Under the pieces are notes generated by a model. It worked only from the letters and a program-made list of their open reading frames with translations. It was not told the DNA's origin and searched no databases. From assembly GCF_023824195.1 (NCBI RefSeq), contig NZ_CP085447.1, positions 39,395 through 103,394 on the forward strand: a stretch of DNA of 64,000 nt. Direction: 5' to 3'. The DNA comes from Priestia megaterium. GTDB taxonomy: Bacteria; Bacillota; Bacilli; Bacillales; Bacillaceae_H. Position 1 is the first letter of the stretch, and each line of letters starts with the position of its first letter. Both the position numbers and the translations under genes were made by a program. Below are positions 33,400 through 42,643 of the stretch, piece by piece.

Positions 33400-34731
33400 A
33401 TGAAAAAGAAAATGATTATTGCAATTATTACTTCTGCTATAACACTGACTAATTTTGTAGGAAATACTTATGCAGATTCGAAAACAGAAGCTTCTGTTAC
33501 AGCTCCCTACAATACAAATCAAATAGTGAAATGGTTAGAAGCAAATGCAAAGCCTTTAAAAACAACTAATCCAACCGCATCCCTTAATGATTTAAAACCA
33601 CTTAAGAATATGGTAGGTTCAGCTTCAATTGTAGGTTTAGGTGAAGCTACGCATGGGGCTCATGAGGTTTTTACAATGAAACACCGTATTGTTAATTATT
33701 TAGTATCTGAAAAGGGCTTTGTCAACTTAGTTTTAGAAGAGGGATGGGACAGAGCTTTGGAACTTGATCAATATGTTCTTACCGGTAAGGGAAACCCAAG
33801 CCAACATCTATCACCTACATTTAACACGAAAGAAATGTTGGATCTATTTAGTTGGATTCGACAATATAATGCTAATCCAAAACATAAATCTAAAGTGCGT
33901 GTCATCGGGATGGATATTCAATCAGTAAATGAGAATGTTTATAATAATATAATAGAATATATAAAGAAAAATAATTCGGATCTTGTGCCTAGAGTAGAAG
34001 AGAAGATAAAAGGTCTTATTCCTGTAACAAAGGATATGAATACTTTTGAGAGCCTTACGGAAGAGGAAAAAGAAAAGTATGTTTCAGATGCTAAACAAAT
34101 TAGTGCTTTATTAGAACAAAATAAAAGTTCTCTAAACGGGAAATCCAAAGAGTTCGCATGGATAAAACAAAATGCTCGTATTATTGAACAGTTTACTACA
34201 ATGTTAGCATCACCCCCTGATAAACCATCGGATCTTTTTTTAAAACATGATATTGCAATGTATGAAAATGCGAAGTGGACTGAAGAACACTTAGGGAAAA
34301 CCATAGTTTGGGGACATAACGGACACATTTCGAAAACAAATATGCTTCCTTTTATATACCCTAAAGTAGCTGGGCAGCATTTAGCAGAATATTATGGGAA
34401 ACGGTATGTATCTATTGGAACATCAGTTTATGGAGGACAATATAATGTCTATAATAGCAATGGTGAATTTGGTCCATTTGGAACATTAAAATTAGATGAT
34501 CTAAATAGTTATAACTACATTTTGGGACAGGTCAAAAAAGATCAATTTTTTATTGATTTACGTAAGGCGAACGGAGTGGCAAAAACTTGGTTAAACGAAC
34601 AACATCCAATTTTCGCTGGAATAACTAAAGAAGGCCCTGATATACCAAAAACTGTTGATATACCATTAGGTAAAGCGTTTGATATACTTGTTCAAATTCA
34701 AAAAGTGAGTCCATCTCAACTACATCAATAA
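33400..34731 (+). CDS. Exported erythromycin esterase family protein
   Basis: The 443-residue protein starts at ATG 33400, with AGGAGG five bases upstream, and has a signal peptide (KKKMIIAIITSAITLTNFVG, cleavage near TYA-D). The erythromycin-esterase domain (PF05139) shows GLGEATHGAHEVF with the catalytic-site histidine, VLEEGWDRALELDQYV and VWGHNGHISK. Relatives EreA/EreB open the macrolide lactone ring, but many Bacillus members act on other esters, and a secreted form is unusual for drug resistance. It follows the D-peptidase-like gene within the repeat-bounded segment. Confidence 0.82.
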   Translation: MKKKMIIAIITSAITLTNFVGNTYADSKTEASVTAPYNTNQIVKWLEANAKPLKTTNPTASLNDLKPLKNMVGSASIVGLGEATHGAHEVFTMKHRIVNYLVSEKGFVNLVLEEGWDRALELDQYVLTGKGNPSQHLSPTFNTKEMLDLFSWIRQYNANPKHKSKVRVIGMDIQSVNENVYNNIIEYIKKNNSDLVPRVEEKIKGLIPVTKDMNTFESLTEEEKEKYVSDAKQISALLEQNKSSLNGKSKEFAWIKQNARIIEQFTTMLASPPDKPSDLFLKHDIAMYENAKWTEEHLGKTIVWGHNGHISKTNMLPFIYPKVAGQHLAEYYGKRYVSIGTSVYGGQYNVYNSNGEFGPFGTLKLDDLNSYNYILGQVKKDQFFIDLRKANGVAKTWLNEQHPIFAGITKEGPDIPKTVDIPLGKAFDILVQIQKVSPSQLHQ

Positions 34732-34845
34732 GAATCTCTTAAAATATAATACTATGTATTATTTAGTAAATAAAATGAGGGACTAAGGAATTTATAAGTA
34801 TGATGCACGAAATCAAGGAATTGATTATGACACTTCGTTTCTTTC

Positions 34846-34876
34846 AGGAATCCTTATTATAAGGATTCCTTCTTTA
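34846..34876 (+). terminator. Terminator after the esterase gene
   Basis: AGGAATCCTT (34846-34855) pairs with AAGGATTCCT (34861-34870), followed by TCTTT. Confidence 0.7.
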
Positions 34877-34928
34877 TATCAAAAAATCTACAAAGAAAAA
34901 AGATAAGATTGGGAACACAATCTCATTT

Positions 34929-35157
34929 TTAGCACAACGAGTTAGTGGCTCGTTAGCGTATGGATAGAGTGTAGCAAGAGGCGATTCATAGTCGATAGTG
35001 AACTTTTTGTCATATTTATAACGGATAACAAAAGTTGAATGGGCTAAGGCTGTATTGATAGTTATGTCATACAAACCATGACACTTTGACACTACCATAT
35101 GTGACAGAAAAATACTTAGAATCAAAAAGTAGCTTTTAACGCATTAGCAATGAATGT
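34929..35157. repeat. 229-bp direct repeat, copy B; promoter/leader of the sensor operon
   Basis: Matches 31459-31687. The dyad TGTCAT-N7-ATGACA is kept at 35065-35083, while the central seven bases differ (ACAAACC against AAAAATC), which points to selection on the arms. It ends at the ribosome binding site (GGAGGAG) of the gene at 35173. Confidence 0.85.
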
Positions 35158-35172
35158 GGAGGAGAAATTTTA

Positions 35173-35763
35173 ATGACGAAAACATCAGCTCAAAAAACTT
35201 TGCAAGATTTTTATTTCTTGTTATTTACCTTTGTATCCGGATTCTTTTACTTTTGTTTCTATCTGGTCAGCATTACATTGGCATTAGTAATGACGATTAT
35301 CTTTTTGGGTATTCCCTTGTTGGGATGGGTGCTACAAACAACACATACGTTTATTCAGTATGAACGTATTCAGACGAAGGTTTATACAGATATATCGATA
35401 GATTTATTCGAACCAAGAATAAAAGAGGAGGAAGATAGATGGATTAAAGCAAGAGATACAATCCTTAATAATAGCAACTGGAGGGCTGTTTTTTGGCTCA
35501 TGCAGAAATTTTTTGTCGGAATAATGAGTCTTATATGCGCTGTTTTACTATATATAATGCCGCTAGTATGTATCGTTACCCCCTTACTTTTTCGATGTTT
35601 TAATATATACTTATTGGGCATTGCTGTGAATTCATGGGAGACGGCAATTTTTGTCATGATTGTTGGTTTCATTCTCATTTGGATACATAATCTTATTGGA
35701 AACTGCTTAGTTCGAATTATTGGAATGTACACGCGTTCCATGTTTAAAGCTATAAAGGAGTGA
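35173..35763 (+). CDS. Membrane sensor-domain protein (PF13796-like)
   Basis: The 196-residue protein is a four-helix membrane protein of the 'putative sensor' family. Helices lie near residues 12-58 (two, with SITLALVMTIIFLGIPLLGW), 106-145 and 155-180. This domain is usually fused to, or encoded next to, NarX-type kinases. The ribosome binding site is GGAGGAG. Only four bases separate it from the kinase start, so they are coupled and it likely supplies the input signal. Confidence 0.75.
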   Translation: MTKTSAQKTLQDFYFLLFTFVSGFFYFCFYLVSITLALVMTIIFLGIPLLGWVLQTTHTFIQYERIQTKVYTDISIDLFEPRIKEEEDRWIKARDTILNNSNWRAVFWLMQKFFVGIMSLICAVLLYIMPLVCIVTPLLFRCFNIYLLGIAVNSWETAIFVMIVGFILIWIHNLIGNCLVRIIGMYTRSMFKAIKE

Positions 35764-35767
35764 TAAC

Positions 35768-37558
35768 TTGTTTAAGACTTTGAAACTATGGTTTTGGTAT
35801 GATTGGGCCTTACTTTGTATACGTTTTATCATTTGGCTATCATTGATATTTGCGACTATCCAACAACAAGATCATTTGACAGTACCACTTTGGATCATAA
35901 TTCTTTGGGAAGTCGTTTCATTTTCAGTACCTTGGATTTGTTTAATGTTCAGTTATCGCTATTATTTGTTGACTGAAATAATATTATTTGGCGGAGTGTG
36001 TTTCTATTTAACTTTATTATTTCCGTCAGCGTATCTTGCTTTTTTAATGCCAACTTTTATGATTGCGGCAAATAGCGCTCATAAATCTTACCGCTGGTCG
36101 GGTCCTATCACAATTATTTTGTTTCCGTTGCTCATTGCGGTATTTTCCAAAGTAACAGATTTATGGGTAATCATCCCACACCTCAGTTTAGCTTTTGCTA
36201 TGGGCTCTTTCTTTCGTTTACTGGCTATTAATTATCGTCAAAGTGAAACCATTCGGAACCAGAAACATGTATTGGAACAATACGTATCCCAGGTTGAACG
36301 GATTACTTTACTGGAGGAACGTAATAGGCTCTCAAAAGACTTACACGATACAATGGGGCATTCCTATACTTCAATTATTATGGGTATGGAAACATTACGT
36401 ACGGAATTAAAGACTAAAGGAGGAGAGCAACAGCTCGATTCATTATTACAATTGGCCCGTAACAGTATGGAAGAAGTAAGACTGTATTTGCATCAAATGG
36501 ATTTATCACAAGAGTCGCTTCCCTTACCTATCACATTACAACAATTGACAGAGGAATTTAAGAAACATACAAAGGTAAATGTACGTACTCGAATAATAGG
36601 GAAAGAGTATATGGTCTCCAAACAATTAAAAATGACACTATATCGGAGCTTGCAGGAATCACTAACAAATGCTGTTCGCCATGGGCATTCCACAGAAATT
36701 ACTGTGTCACTCCACTTTGAACCACAACAGATAAGATTGGATGTACAGGATAATGGATGCGGGGCGGAAGAGTGGAAGGATGGTTTTGGATTAACTGCAA
36801 TGAAAGAGCGCGTGAGTCAGTCGCAAGGAAGAGTTATTGTTTATTCCAAAAAAGGGGAAGGTACATTAATTTCATGTGTATTACCGAAACAAGTACAACT
36901 GTCTAGTGAACAAATCCGCCTGTGTATTGTCGATGATCAGTCATTTATTCGAGAAAGTCTGCATACAATTTTGGATGGGCAGGAGGATTTACAAGTAGTG
37001 GGAATGGCTGAAGATGGAGAACGGGCTATGGAATTGTGTGAAAGACTAAAGCCAGATGTAGTATTAATGGATTTAGAGATGCCTAATTTGGATGGAATTC
37101 ATGCGACTAAAATAATTAAGGAACAATGGCCGGACATTCGTGTACTCATTCTGTCAACCTTTCAGAATACAAAAAGGGCTAAAGAAATCATACGAAATGG
37201 TGCGGATGGATATTTGTTGAAATCCATAGATTCACGTGAACTAGCTGACTCAATTCGTCTAGTCTATCGAGGAGGTACGATGATTAATCATGACTTGTTC
37301 CATAGAATGTGGGAAGAAAATGAAGAAATAGGATCATTTGAATCAAAATCAGATGGAAAAGAGTATGGATTAACGAAACGAGAATTAGAGATTTTGGAAC
37401 TATTATCACAAGGAAGCCGTTATAAAACAATAGCTTCGAAACTTTACTTGTCAAACGGAACGGTAAGAAATTACGCCTCCAATCTCTATGAGAAGCTAGG
37501 AGTTAAAAATCGAGAAGAAGCCGTGCAAAAAGCAAAAGAAACAGGATTACTTTTGTAA
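35768..37558 (+). CDS. Hybrid NarX-type histidine kinase fused to a NarL-type response regulator
   Basis: The 596-residue protein holds a whole two-component system in one chain. Residues 1-155 are membrane helices. HisKA_3 follows, with H193 in LSKDLHDTMGHS, then the HATPase domain (ESLTNAVRHG, DNGCGAEEW). A receiver domain starts near 383, with D435 in VVLMDLEMPNLDG and K484 in YLLKS. The LuxR-type helix-turn-helix is residues 530-596 (LTKRELEILELLSQG). TTG 35768 is the start, 7 bases after AAGGAG. A membrane-held transcription factor is unusual. The dyad in the upstream 229-bp repeat is a candidate target. Confidence 0.85.
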   Translation: MFKTLKLWFWYDWALLCIRFIIWLSLIFATIQQQDHLTVPLWIIILWEVVSFSVPWICLMFSYRYYLLTEIILFGGVCFYLTLLFPSAYLAFLMPTFMIAANSAHKSYRWSGPITIILFPLLIAVFSKVTDLWVIIPHLSLAFAMGSFFRLLAINYRQSETIRNQKHVLEQYVSQVERITLLEERNRLSKDLHDTMGHSYTSIIMGMETLRTELKTKGGEQQLDSLLQLARNSMEEVRLYLHQMDLSQESLPLPITLQQLTEEFKKHTKVNVRTRIIGKEYMVSKQLKMTLYRSLQESLTNAVRHGHSTEITVSLHFEPQQIRLDVQDNGCGAEEWKDGFGLTAMKERVSQSQGRVIVYSKKGEGTLISCVLPKQVQLSSEQIRLCIVDDQSFIRESLHTILDGQEDLQVVGMAEDGERAMELCERLKPDVVLMDLEMPNLDGIHATKIIKEQWPDIRVLILSTFQNTKRAKEIIRNGADGYLLKSIDSRELADSIRLVYRGGTMINHDLFHRMWEENEEIGSFESKSDGKEYGLTKRELEILELLSQGSRYKTIASKLYLSNGTVRNYASNLYEKLGVKNREEAVQKAKETGLLL

Positions 37559-37727
37559 GAGGGAGCGTAGTCAACTGCTAGGATACGTAAATAATTCTAT
37601 ATTTAAGAGCTATATTTTAAAAAGTGTAATTTGAATGTCTCTATTTGGGATCCACCTAATAAATATGGCTTTTTTTAGAGAAAAATGTTACTATCTATAC
37701 AGGAATATAATTCCATAATGATATCCC

Positions 37728-37786
37728 AAAAGCTATCTCACTCCATCACTAAACTACTATTAGTAAAAAGGAGGTAGCTTTTTTGT
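37728..37786 (+). terminator. Terminator after the hybrid kinase
   Basis: AAAAGCTATCTC (37728-37739) pairs with GAGGTAGCTTTT (37771-37782) with one mismatch, followed by Ts. Confidence 0.65.
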
Positions 37787-38129
37787 TTTGTTAACGATAA
37801 TAATTACTTTTACATCTTGTAATAGATTTAAATATCTTGTCCGTAAAAGTATACCTTTGTAGTAACATGAAAGTCGCAGTAAAAGAAAGAACTGTCAATT
37901 AATAATTCATACTCCGTCATTTAGAAGTGTAATATTTTGTAGAAAAAATGTAATTTTGTCTACACTAGGTGTAAAAGTAAAACCATAAATATATTATTTA
38001 TACTTTAGTATATATATCTTATTTTAAGTAACTGTAAAATAATGATTATTATGGATGATGCCCTTTCCGGAGGTTAAACAAGTAACAGGCTAAGGCAAGC
38101 GAGCTGTCAATTTTCTTTCTAAAAGAAGA
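37787..38129. other. Non-coding DNA before the beta-lactam locus
   Basis: No gene is seen. TCCGTAAAAGTATAC at 37840-37854 equals the left two-thirds of a perfect palindrome at 55203-55226. Otherwise AT-rich and unremarkable. Confidence 0.4.
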
Positions 38130-38173
38130 TTGACACACATTGATTACATGTGTAGTATTGTATTACACGTGTA
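38130..38173 (+). promoter_or_regulatory. BlaI-controlled promoter of the PBP/beta-lactamase operon
   Basis: TTGACA (38130-38135) and TAGTAT (38153-38158) are 17 bases apart. Two BlaI/MecI-type operators lie on it: TACATGTGTA (38145-38154), overlapping the spacer and -10 box, and TACACGTGTA (38164-38173), at the expected start point. Both fit the TACA-N2-TGTA consensus. The pair also forms a larger dyad (TTGATTAC...GTAATCAA). Confidence 0.82.
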
Positions 38174-38259
38174 ATCAATGTGTCGAGAAAGGAGAAGTTG
38201 ACTATATTTATTAAAAAGAATTTTAATAGAGATTAAACTTCAAAGAGAGTGTGACGTAT

Positions 38260-40292
38260 ATGTGGAATAAAAAAAAACTAAACTTCTTACTATTATAGGT
38301 CTTACTATCATAGTACTCGTTAGCTCCATAGTGTATATATATTTTACTGGTAAAATGAGGCGAGAATATAATAATGCATCAGCTGTTGTAGAGAGTTTTA
38401 CAGAAAAACTTACAACACAGAATTTTAATAGTTTATCTGAAGATATTTCTATCGATTCATTAAGAAACAATAATTTAACACCAGAAAAATACAATGAAAA
38501 GTACAGGAACATCTTTTTAGGTATTCATGCAAAAAATATAAAAGTAACTGATTTAAATATTAAAAGGCATAAGCCAACAGGAAGATACACATTTTCTTAT
38601 AATCTGACCATGGATACAAGTTTAGGAAAGATGAAAAGGCAATCTTACCACGGTTTCCTAATAAAAAAAGATAAAGAATGGAAAATACAGTGGAAGCCTA
38701 ACTTAATTTTCCCCACGATGCAGCAAGGGGATCGAGTTAAGTTTGTGACACAAGTCGCTACAAGAGGAAAGATTTTAGATCGAAACGGCCGCAATTTGGC
38801 TGAAAATGGATATGTTCAAGAGATGGGGATTATTCCTATACGGTTGGGATTAGGAAAAGAAAAAGAGCAGGCTATTCATCATATAAGTAAGGAATTTTCT
38901 ATCTCTAAAGAGGATATTCTAAAAAAATTAAATCAGAGATGGGTAAGGGAAGACAGTTTTGTGCCATTAAAGGTACTAGAAAATAATACACTTTCTAATA
39001 CTTCTACTGTAAAGGGAGTAATCTATTCTAGGAAAGAAGTACGGATATATTCACTTAATGAAGCAGCTGCTCACTTAATAGGCTACGTAGGGAAGGTAAG
39101 TGCAGAGGATATACAGAGGCATCCTTCTTACTCTGAAGGAGAATACATTGGAAAATCTGGCCTGGAATATACCTATGATAAAGAGTTGCGCGGGAAAAAT
39201 GGTGGAGAAATTCGGATTGTTAACTCACAAACAGGGCGAGAAACGGTACTGCAGTCTTTAAGTAAAAAGGATGGGAAAGATATTCGTACAACCATTGATG
39301 CTGGGCTGCAACAAAAAACATATGATCAATTAAATGGTGAAATTGGAGCTTCTGCAATTATGAATCCACAGACAGGAGATTTATTAGCTTTAGTGAGTAC
39401 TCCTTCATATGATCCTAATCTAATGACTAGGGGTATTTCGTCTGAACAATATGCGGAGTATAGCGAAGATCCAAGGCTCCCTTTTCTAGCTAGATATGCT
39501 ACTCGCTACGCACCTGGTTCTACATTCAAAACAATTACTGCAGCAGTAGGGTTAGAAACTGGTGTTACAAAACCAGGAGAAAAACGTCAAATATCTGGAC
39601 TAGAATGGAAAAAAGATACCTCATGGGGTAATTACTTTGTGAAGAGAGTACATGAAGTAGACCAAGTGAATATGATAGATGCTCTTGTGCATTCAGATAA
39701 TATTTTCTTTGCACAAGAAGCACTTAAGATAGGTAAAGAGCGATTTGAAAAGGGTGTAATGAAATTTGGTTTCAATAAGGACCTTTCTTTACCTTTCAGT
39801 ATGAAAGAAGCACAAGTATCTAATAAAGGAATCTCGTCAGAAGTTCTTTTAGCAGACTCAGCCTATGGCCAAGGGGAGATGCTATTATCCCCTATACAAC
39901 AGGCAATGGCCTATTCACCATTTGCAAATGGAGGAAAACTAATTTATCCAAAATTAATTAATAATCAAAAAACTCTTATTCCTAAAAGAATTATAGAAAA
40001 GAATACCGCAAACACTATTAAACAAGCTCTTCATGAGGTGGTTTCACGGCCAGATGGGACAGCACACTCTTTACAAATCAAGGGGCAATCTATAGCTGCA
40101 AAAACAGGAACGGCTGAGTTGAAGAAAAAGAAAGGAACAAACGGGATAGAAAATGGTTTCTTATTTGCATTTGATGACAAACACTCTAATTATGTAGTTG
40201 TGAGTATGATCGAGAATGTAAAAGGAAGAGGCGGAAGCTCCTATGTTGTTCAAAAAATGAAACCTGTTATTGAATCCTTCTATCAAAAGTAA
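38260..40292 (+). pseudogene. MecA-like penicillin-binding protein with a one-base frameshift near the start
   Basis: From a GTG at 38331 the frame gives 653 residues: an NTF2-like MecA_N domain (about 1-130), a PBP dimer domain (ATRGKILDRNGRNLA onward) and a transpeptidase domain with S397-T-F-K400, S455-D-N457 and K591-T-G593. This layout matches low-affinity PBPs such as MecA and B. subtilis PbpC. That GTG start lacks a ribosome binding site and a membrane anchor. The real start is ATG 38260, encoding MWNKKK. The A-run at 38269-38277 has nine As; ten would restore KTKLLTIIGLTIIVLVSSIV, a perfect anchor, in frame. As written, translation ends at 38296 after 12 codons. It may be a true mutation, slippage-controlled expression or a sequencing error. 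It is first in the BlaI-controlled operon. Confidence 0.8.
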
Positions 40293-40326
40293 TAAATAAG
40301 TTTTTTAAGAAAGAGGTTAGATATTA

Positions 40327-41259
40327 ATGAAATCATGGAACACAGTCTTTAGGCCTTTAAAATTTAAAAAAATTGTACCTGCATTACTTCTCACATGTGT
40401 AACGCTTGCAGGATGTTCAGAGGGTAATGACCAATCCGTTCAAGCTAAACAAAAAAATCAAGAGTCTGTAATTAAACATCATTTTGTCAAACTTGAGGAT
40501 AAATTTGATGCGAGACTAGGCGTCTTTGCTTTAGATACTAGTACAAATCAAACAGTTACCTATCGAGCAGATGAGCGTTTTATATATGCATCCACCAGTA
40601 AAGCTCTAGCTGTAGGAGCACTTTTACAACAGAAAACAATAGATGATCTTAACCAAAGGATTACCTATACCCAAGATGATCTTGTCAATTATAATCCGAT
40701 TACAGAAAAGCATGTTGATACAGGAATGACTCTTAAAGAGCTTTGTGATGCTGCTCTTCGGTATAGTGACAATACTGCCATGAATCTCATACTGAAGCAA
40801 ATAGGTGGACCGAATGGATTAGAGAAATCACTAAGAGACGTTGGAGACAATGTTACTATGCCTGAGCAATTTGAACCTGAGTTAAACGATGTTAAACCAG
40901 GAGAAACCCATGATACTAGTACACCAAGGGCACTTGCTACAAGCCTTCAATCCTTCACATTAGGGGACGCACTTCCAGTTGAAAAACGTGGACTTCTAAT
41001 AGATTGGATGAAGAGAAATACCACTGGCGATTCATTAATTAGGGCTGGGGTGCCAAAAGGTTGGGTGGTAGCTGATAAAACTGGAGCAGGCTCATACGGA
41101 ACGCGAAATGATATTGCCATTATTTGGCCACCAAAAGGAGATCCTATTATGCTTGCTATACTGTCTAGTCGAGATAAAAAAGATGCTAATTATAATGACA
41201 AACTTATTGCTGAGGCAACAAAGGAAGTAATTAATGCTTATCAAGCCAATCACAAATAG
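40327..41259 (+). CDS. bla: Class A beta-lactamase (lipoprotein)
   Basis: The 310-residue enzyme has a lipobox (LAGC, C30) and all class A motifs: S89-T-S-K92, S147-D-N149, E183 in FEPELN, and K251-T-G253. It hydrolyses penicillins and possibly cephalosporins at the outer face of the membrane. It starts 34 bases after the PBP gene with AAAGAGG upstream and no terminator between, so it is the second gene of the BlaI-controlled operon. Sequence resembles Bacillus BlaP/PenP. Confidence 0.92.
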   Translation: MKSWNTVFRPLKFKKIVPALLLTCVTLAGCSEGNDQSVQAKQKNQESVIKHHFVKLEDKFDARLGVFALDTSTNQTVTYRADERFIYASTSKALAVGALLQQKTIDDLNQRITYTQDDLVNYNPITEKHVDTGMTLKELCDAALRYSDNTAMNLILKQIGGPNGLEKSLRDVGDNVTMPEQFEPELNDVKPGETHDTSTPRALATSLQSFTLGDALPVEKRGLLIDWMKRNTTGDSLIRAGVPKGWVVADKTGAGSYGTRNDIAIIWPPKGDPIMLAILSSRDKKDANYNDKLIAEATKEVINAYQANHK

Positions 41260-41372
41260 AAAATGATAATAATCTTAATTAATAATTAAAATCCCTATCT
41301 AATCTAAATAGAAAAAATACTGTTCCTCAGGGAACTGACCAAAAAAGTTAGACGATTATCTATCCAGCAAAT

Positions 41373-41411
41373 AAGGATTGAATTCTGTATTATACAGAGC
41401 TCAATCCTTTT
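41373..41411 (+). terminator. Terminator of the PBP/beta-lactamase operon
   Basis: AAGGATTGA (41373-41381) pairs with TCAATCCTT (41401-41409), followed by TTT. Confidence 0.65.
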
Positions 41412-41552
41412 AATTTATTCGTTTTCGCAATAGATAATATAAGACTTATTATGATGTCGATGTTAATGTCATAAGGCTTAGTCAGAACAATACTAAATGT
41501 TTCATTTGTATTTTTATGATAAGTACTCTTTTAATAAAGTGTAGGTTTTAGT

Positions 41553-41906
41553 ATGAAAAGGAAAAGAGAAAAGTACCAGATTCCTTATCGTGTGAATTTA
41601 ATTTTCTTAGTTGTATTTGTGCTATTTTCAGTACTGATTTTACGGCTAGGACTTATTCAAATTGTATATGGTGAGAATTATAGTAGAAAAGTAGAAAAAG
41701 CACAGAATGCTCCTGCTGATAAGCCACAGATAGCAGTAGCCGTTGCTGTACCATCTGCATTTCAGCCAAATATACCAAATACTATTACAAAAGAGCTTGC
41801 TCGATCTGCGCTTGATACGTATTTTGATTTGAAGAAAAAAGGCGAACAGGGAGTGAAAAATCAAGAAGAAAAACAAAAGGAAGTTATTGCTAATGATGTA
41901 GATTAA
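41553..41906 (+). pseudogene. Mini-PBP: N- and C-terminal ends of a class B PBP, catalytic core deleted
   Basis: The 117-residue frame starts like a class B PBP (PYRVNLIFLVVFVLFSVLIL membrane anchor, RLGLIQIVYGENYSRKVEK) and jumps at about residue 50 to what looks like a PBP C-terminus (DKPQIAVAVAVPSAFQPN, then a charged tail). The missing part, about 600 residues, is the dimer and transpeptidase region. The frame is intact, so a small membrane protein could be made. The ribosome binding site is weak (TAGG). Confidence 0.6.
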
Positions 41907-41913
41907 CAAGTAT

Positions 41914-41944
41914 AAAAAAGCGCTGAATAATCAGCGCTTTTTAC
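41914..41944. terminator. Strong bidirectional terminator
   Basis: AAAAAGCGCTGA pairs with TCAGCGCTTTTT around ATAA. Confidence 0.85.
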
Positions 41945-41980
41945 TAACCCCTTTTTAAAGTAAGCCTAGTTATATTAAAT

Positions 41981-42006
41981 AAAAAGCACACCTCGGTGTG
42001 CTTTTT
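41981..42006. terminator. Second strong bidirectional terminator
   Basis: AAAAAGCACACC pairs with GGTGTGCTTTTT around a two-base loop. It faces the 3' end of blaI. Confidence 0.85.
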
Positions 42007-42130
42007 ACGAGTTTATCTAGTAGAAAAAGTTCCGCACATTATAAATGTGTTACAAAAAGCCCACTAACATAAATGGGATAAGGAACCAATCTAATTTTCG
42101 TCTTCTACTAACTTCCTTTAATTCGCTCTT

Positions 42131-42514
42131 CTAAGATTTTTTAGACTTCTCATCCAAAATGGAGCGTAATTCTTTAATATCCTCTCCAGACAAGGGCTCC
42201 TCCTGGATGAACTGAACCAACATTGACTTCAGCGTCCCACCATAAATTCGCTTAATAAAAGACTGTGCCTCGGCTTGCTGACATTCATCCTGCGAATAAA
42301 GTGGAAAAAAAGTATACACTCTCTGATTTTTATTTACACCGACCACCTTTTTTTGGACCAGACGATCTAAAAGAGTGCGTACTGTTTTCGGCTTCCAATC
42401 CGTTTGCTCTTGTAAGGAGAAAGTCACTTCGTTGGCTGTTTGGGGAGCCTTTTCCCAAAGTACGTTCATGACTTCCCATTCTGCTTCTGAGATGCTGGGG
42501 ACTTTTTTAGACAC
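42131..42514 (-). CDS. blaI: BlaI/MecI-family repressor
   Basis: The 127-residue repressor has the BlaI winged helix (ISEAEWEVMNVLWEKAPQTA, KTVRTLLDRLVQKKVV, NQRVYTFFPL) and a C-terminal dimer domain. BlaI dimers bind TACA-N2-TGTA dyads and are cut when BlaR1 senses a beta-lactam. Two such dyads control the PBP/beta-lactamase operon and one lies just upstream of blaI itself. GTG start with GGAGGAGG 7 bases before it. Unlike staphylococci, 129 bases separate blaR1 from blaI. Confidence 0.9.
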   Translation of the reverse strand: MSKKVPSISEAEWEVMNVLWEKAPQTANEVTFSLQEQTDWKPKTVRTLLDRLVQKKVVGVNKNQRVYTFFPLYSQDECQQAEAQSFIKRIYGGTLKSMLVQFIQEEPLSGEDIKELRSILDEKSKKS

Positions 42515-42534
42515 TCTTATCCTCCTCCTTTGAT

Positions 42535-42544
42535 TACATACGTA
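42535..42544. promoter_or_regulatory. BlaI-type operator before blaI
   Basis: TACATACGTA, within TTACATACGTAA, differs from the TACA-N2-TGTA consensus at one position. It lies 20 bases upstream of the blaI start, between blaR1 and blaI, and suggests autoregulation. Confidence 0.65.
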
Positions 42545-42643
42545 ATATATTCAATTAATTGATTTATAATATAGAGAAGTCAACCTCCTTTTCCAATTCG
42601 GCTAAATGAAAGTTATCCAGTTTTTCACTTCCTCAGCAAACGC

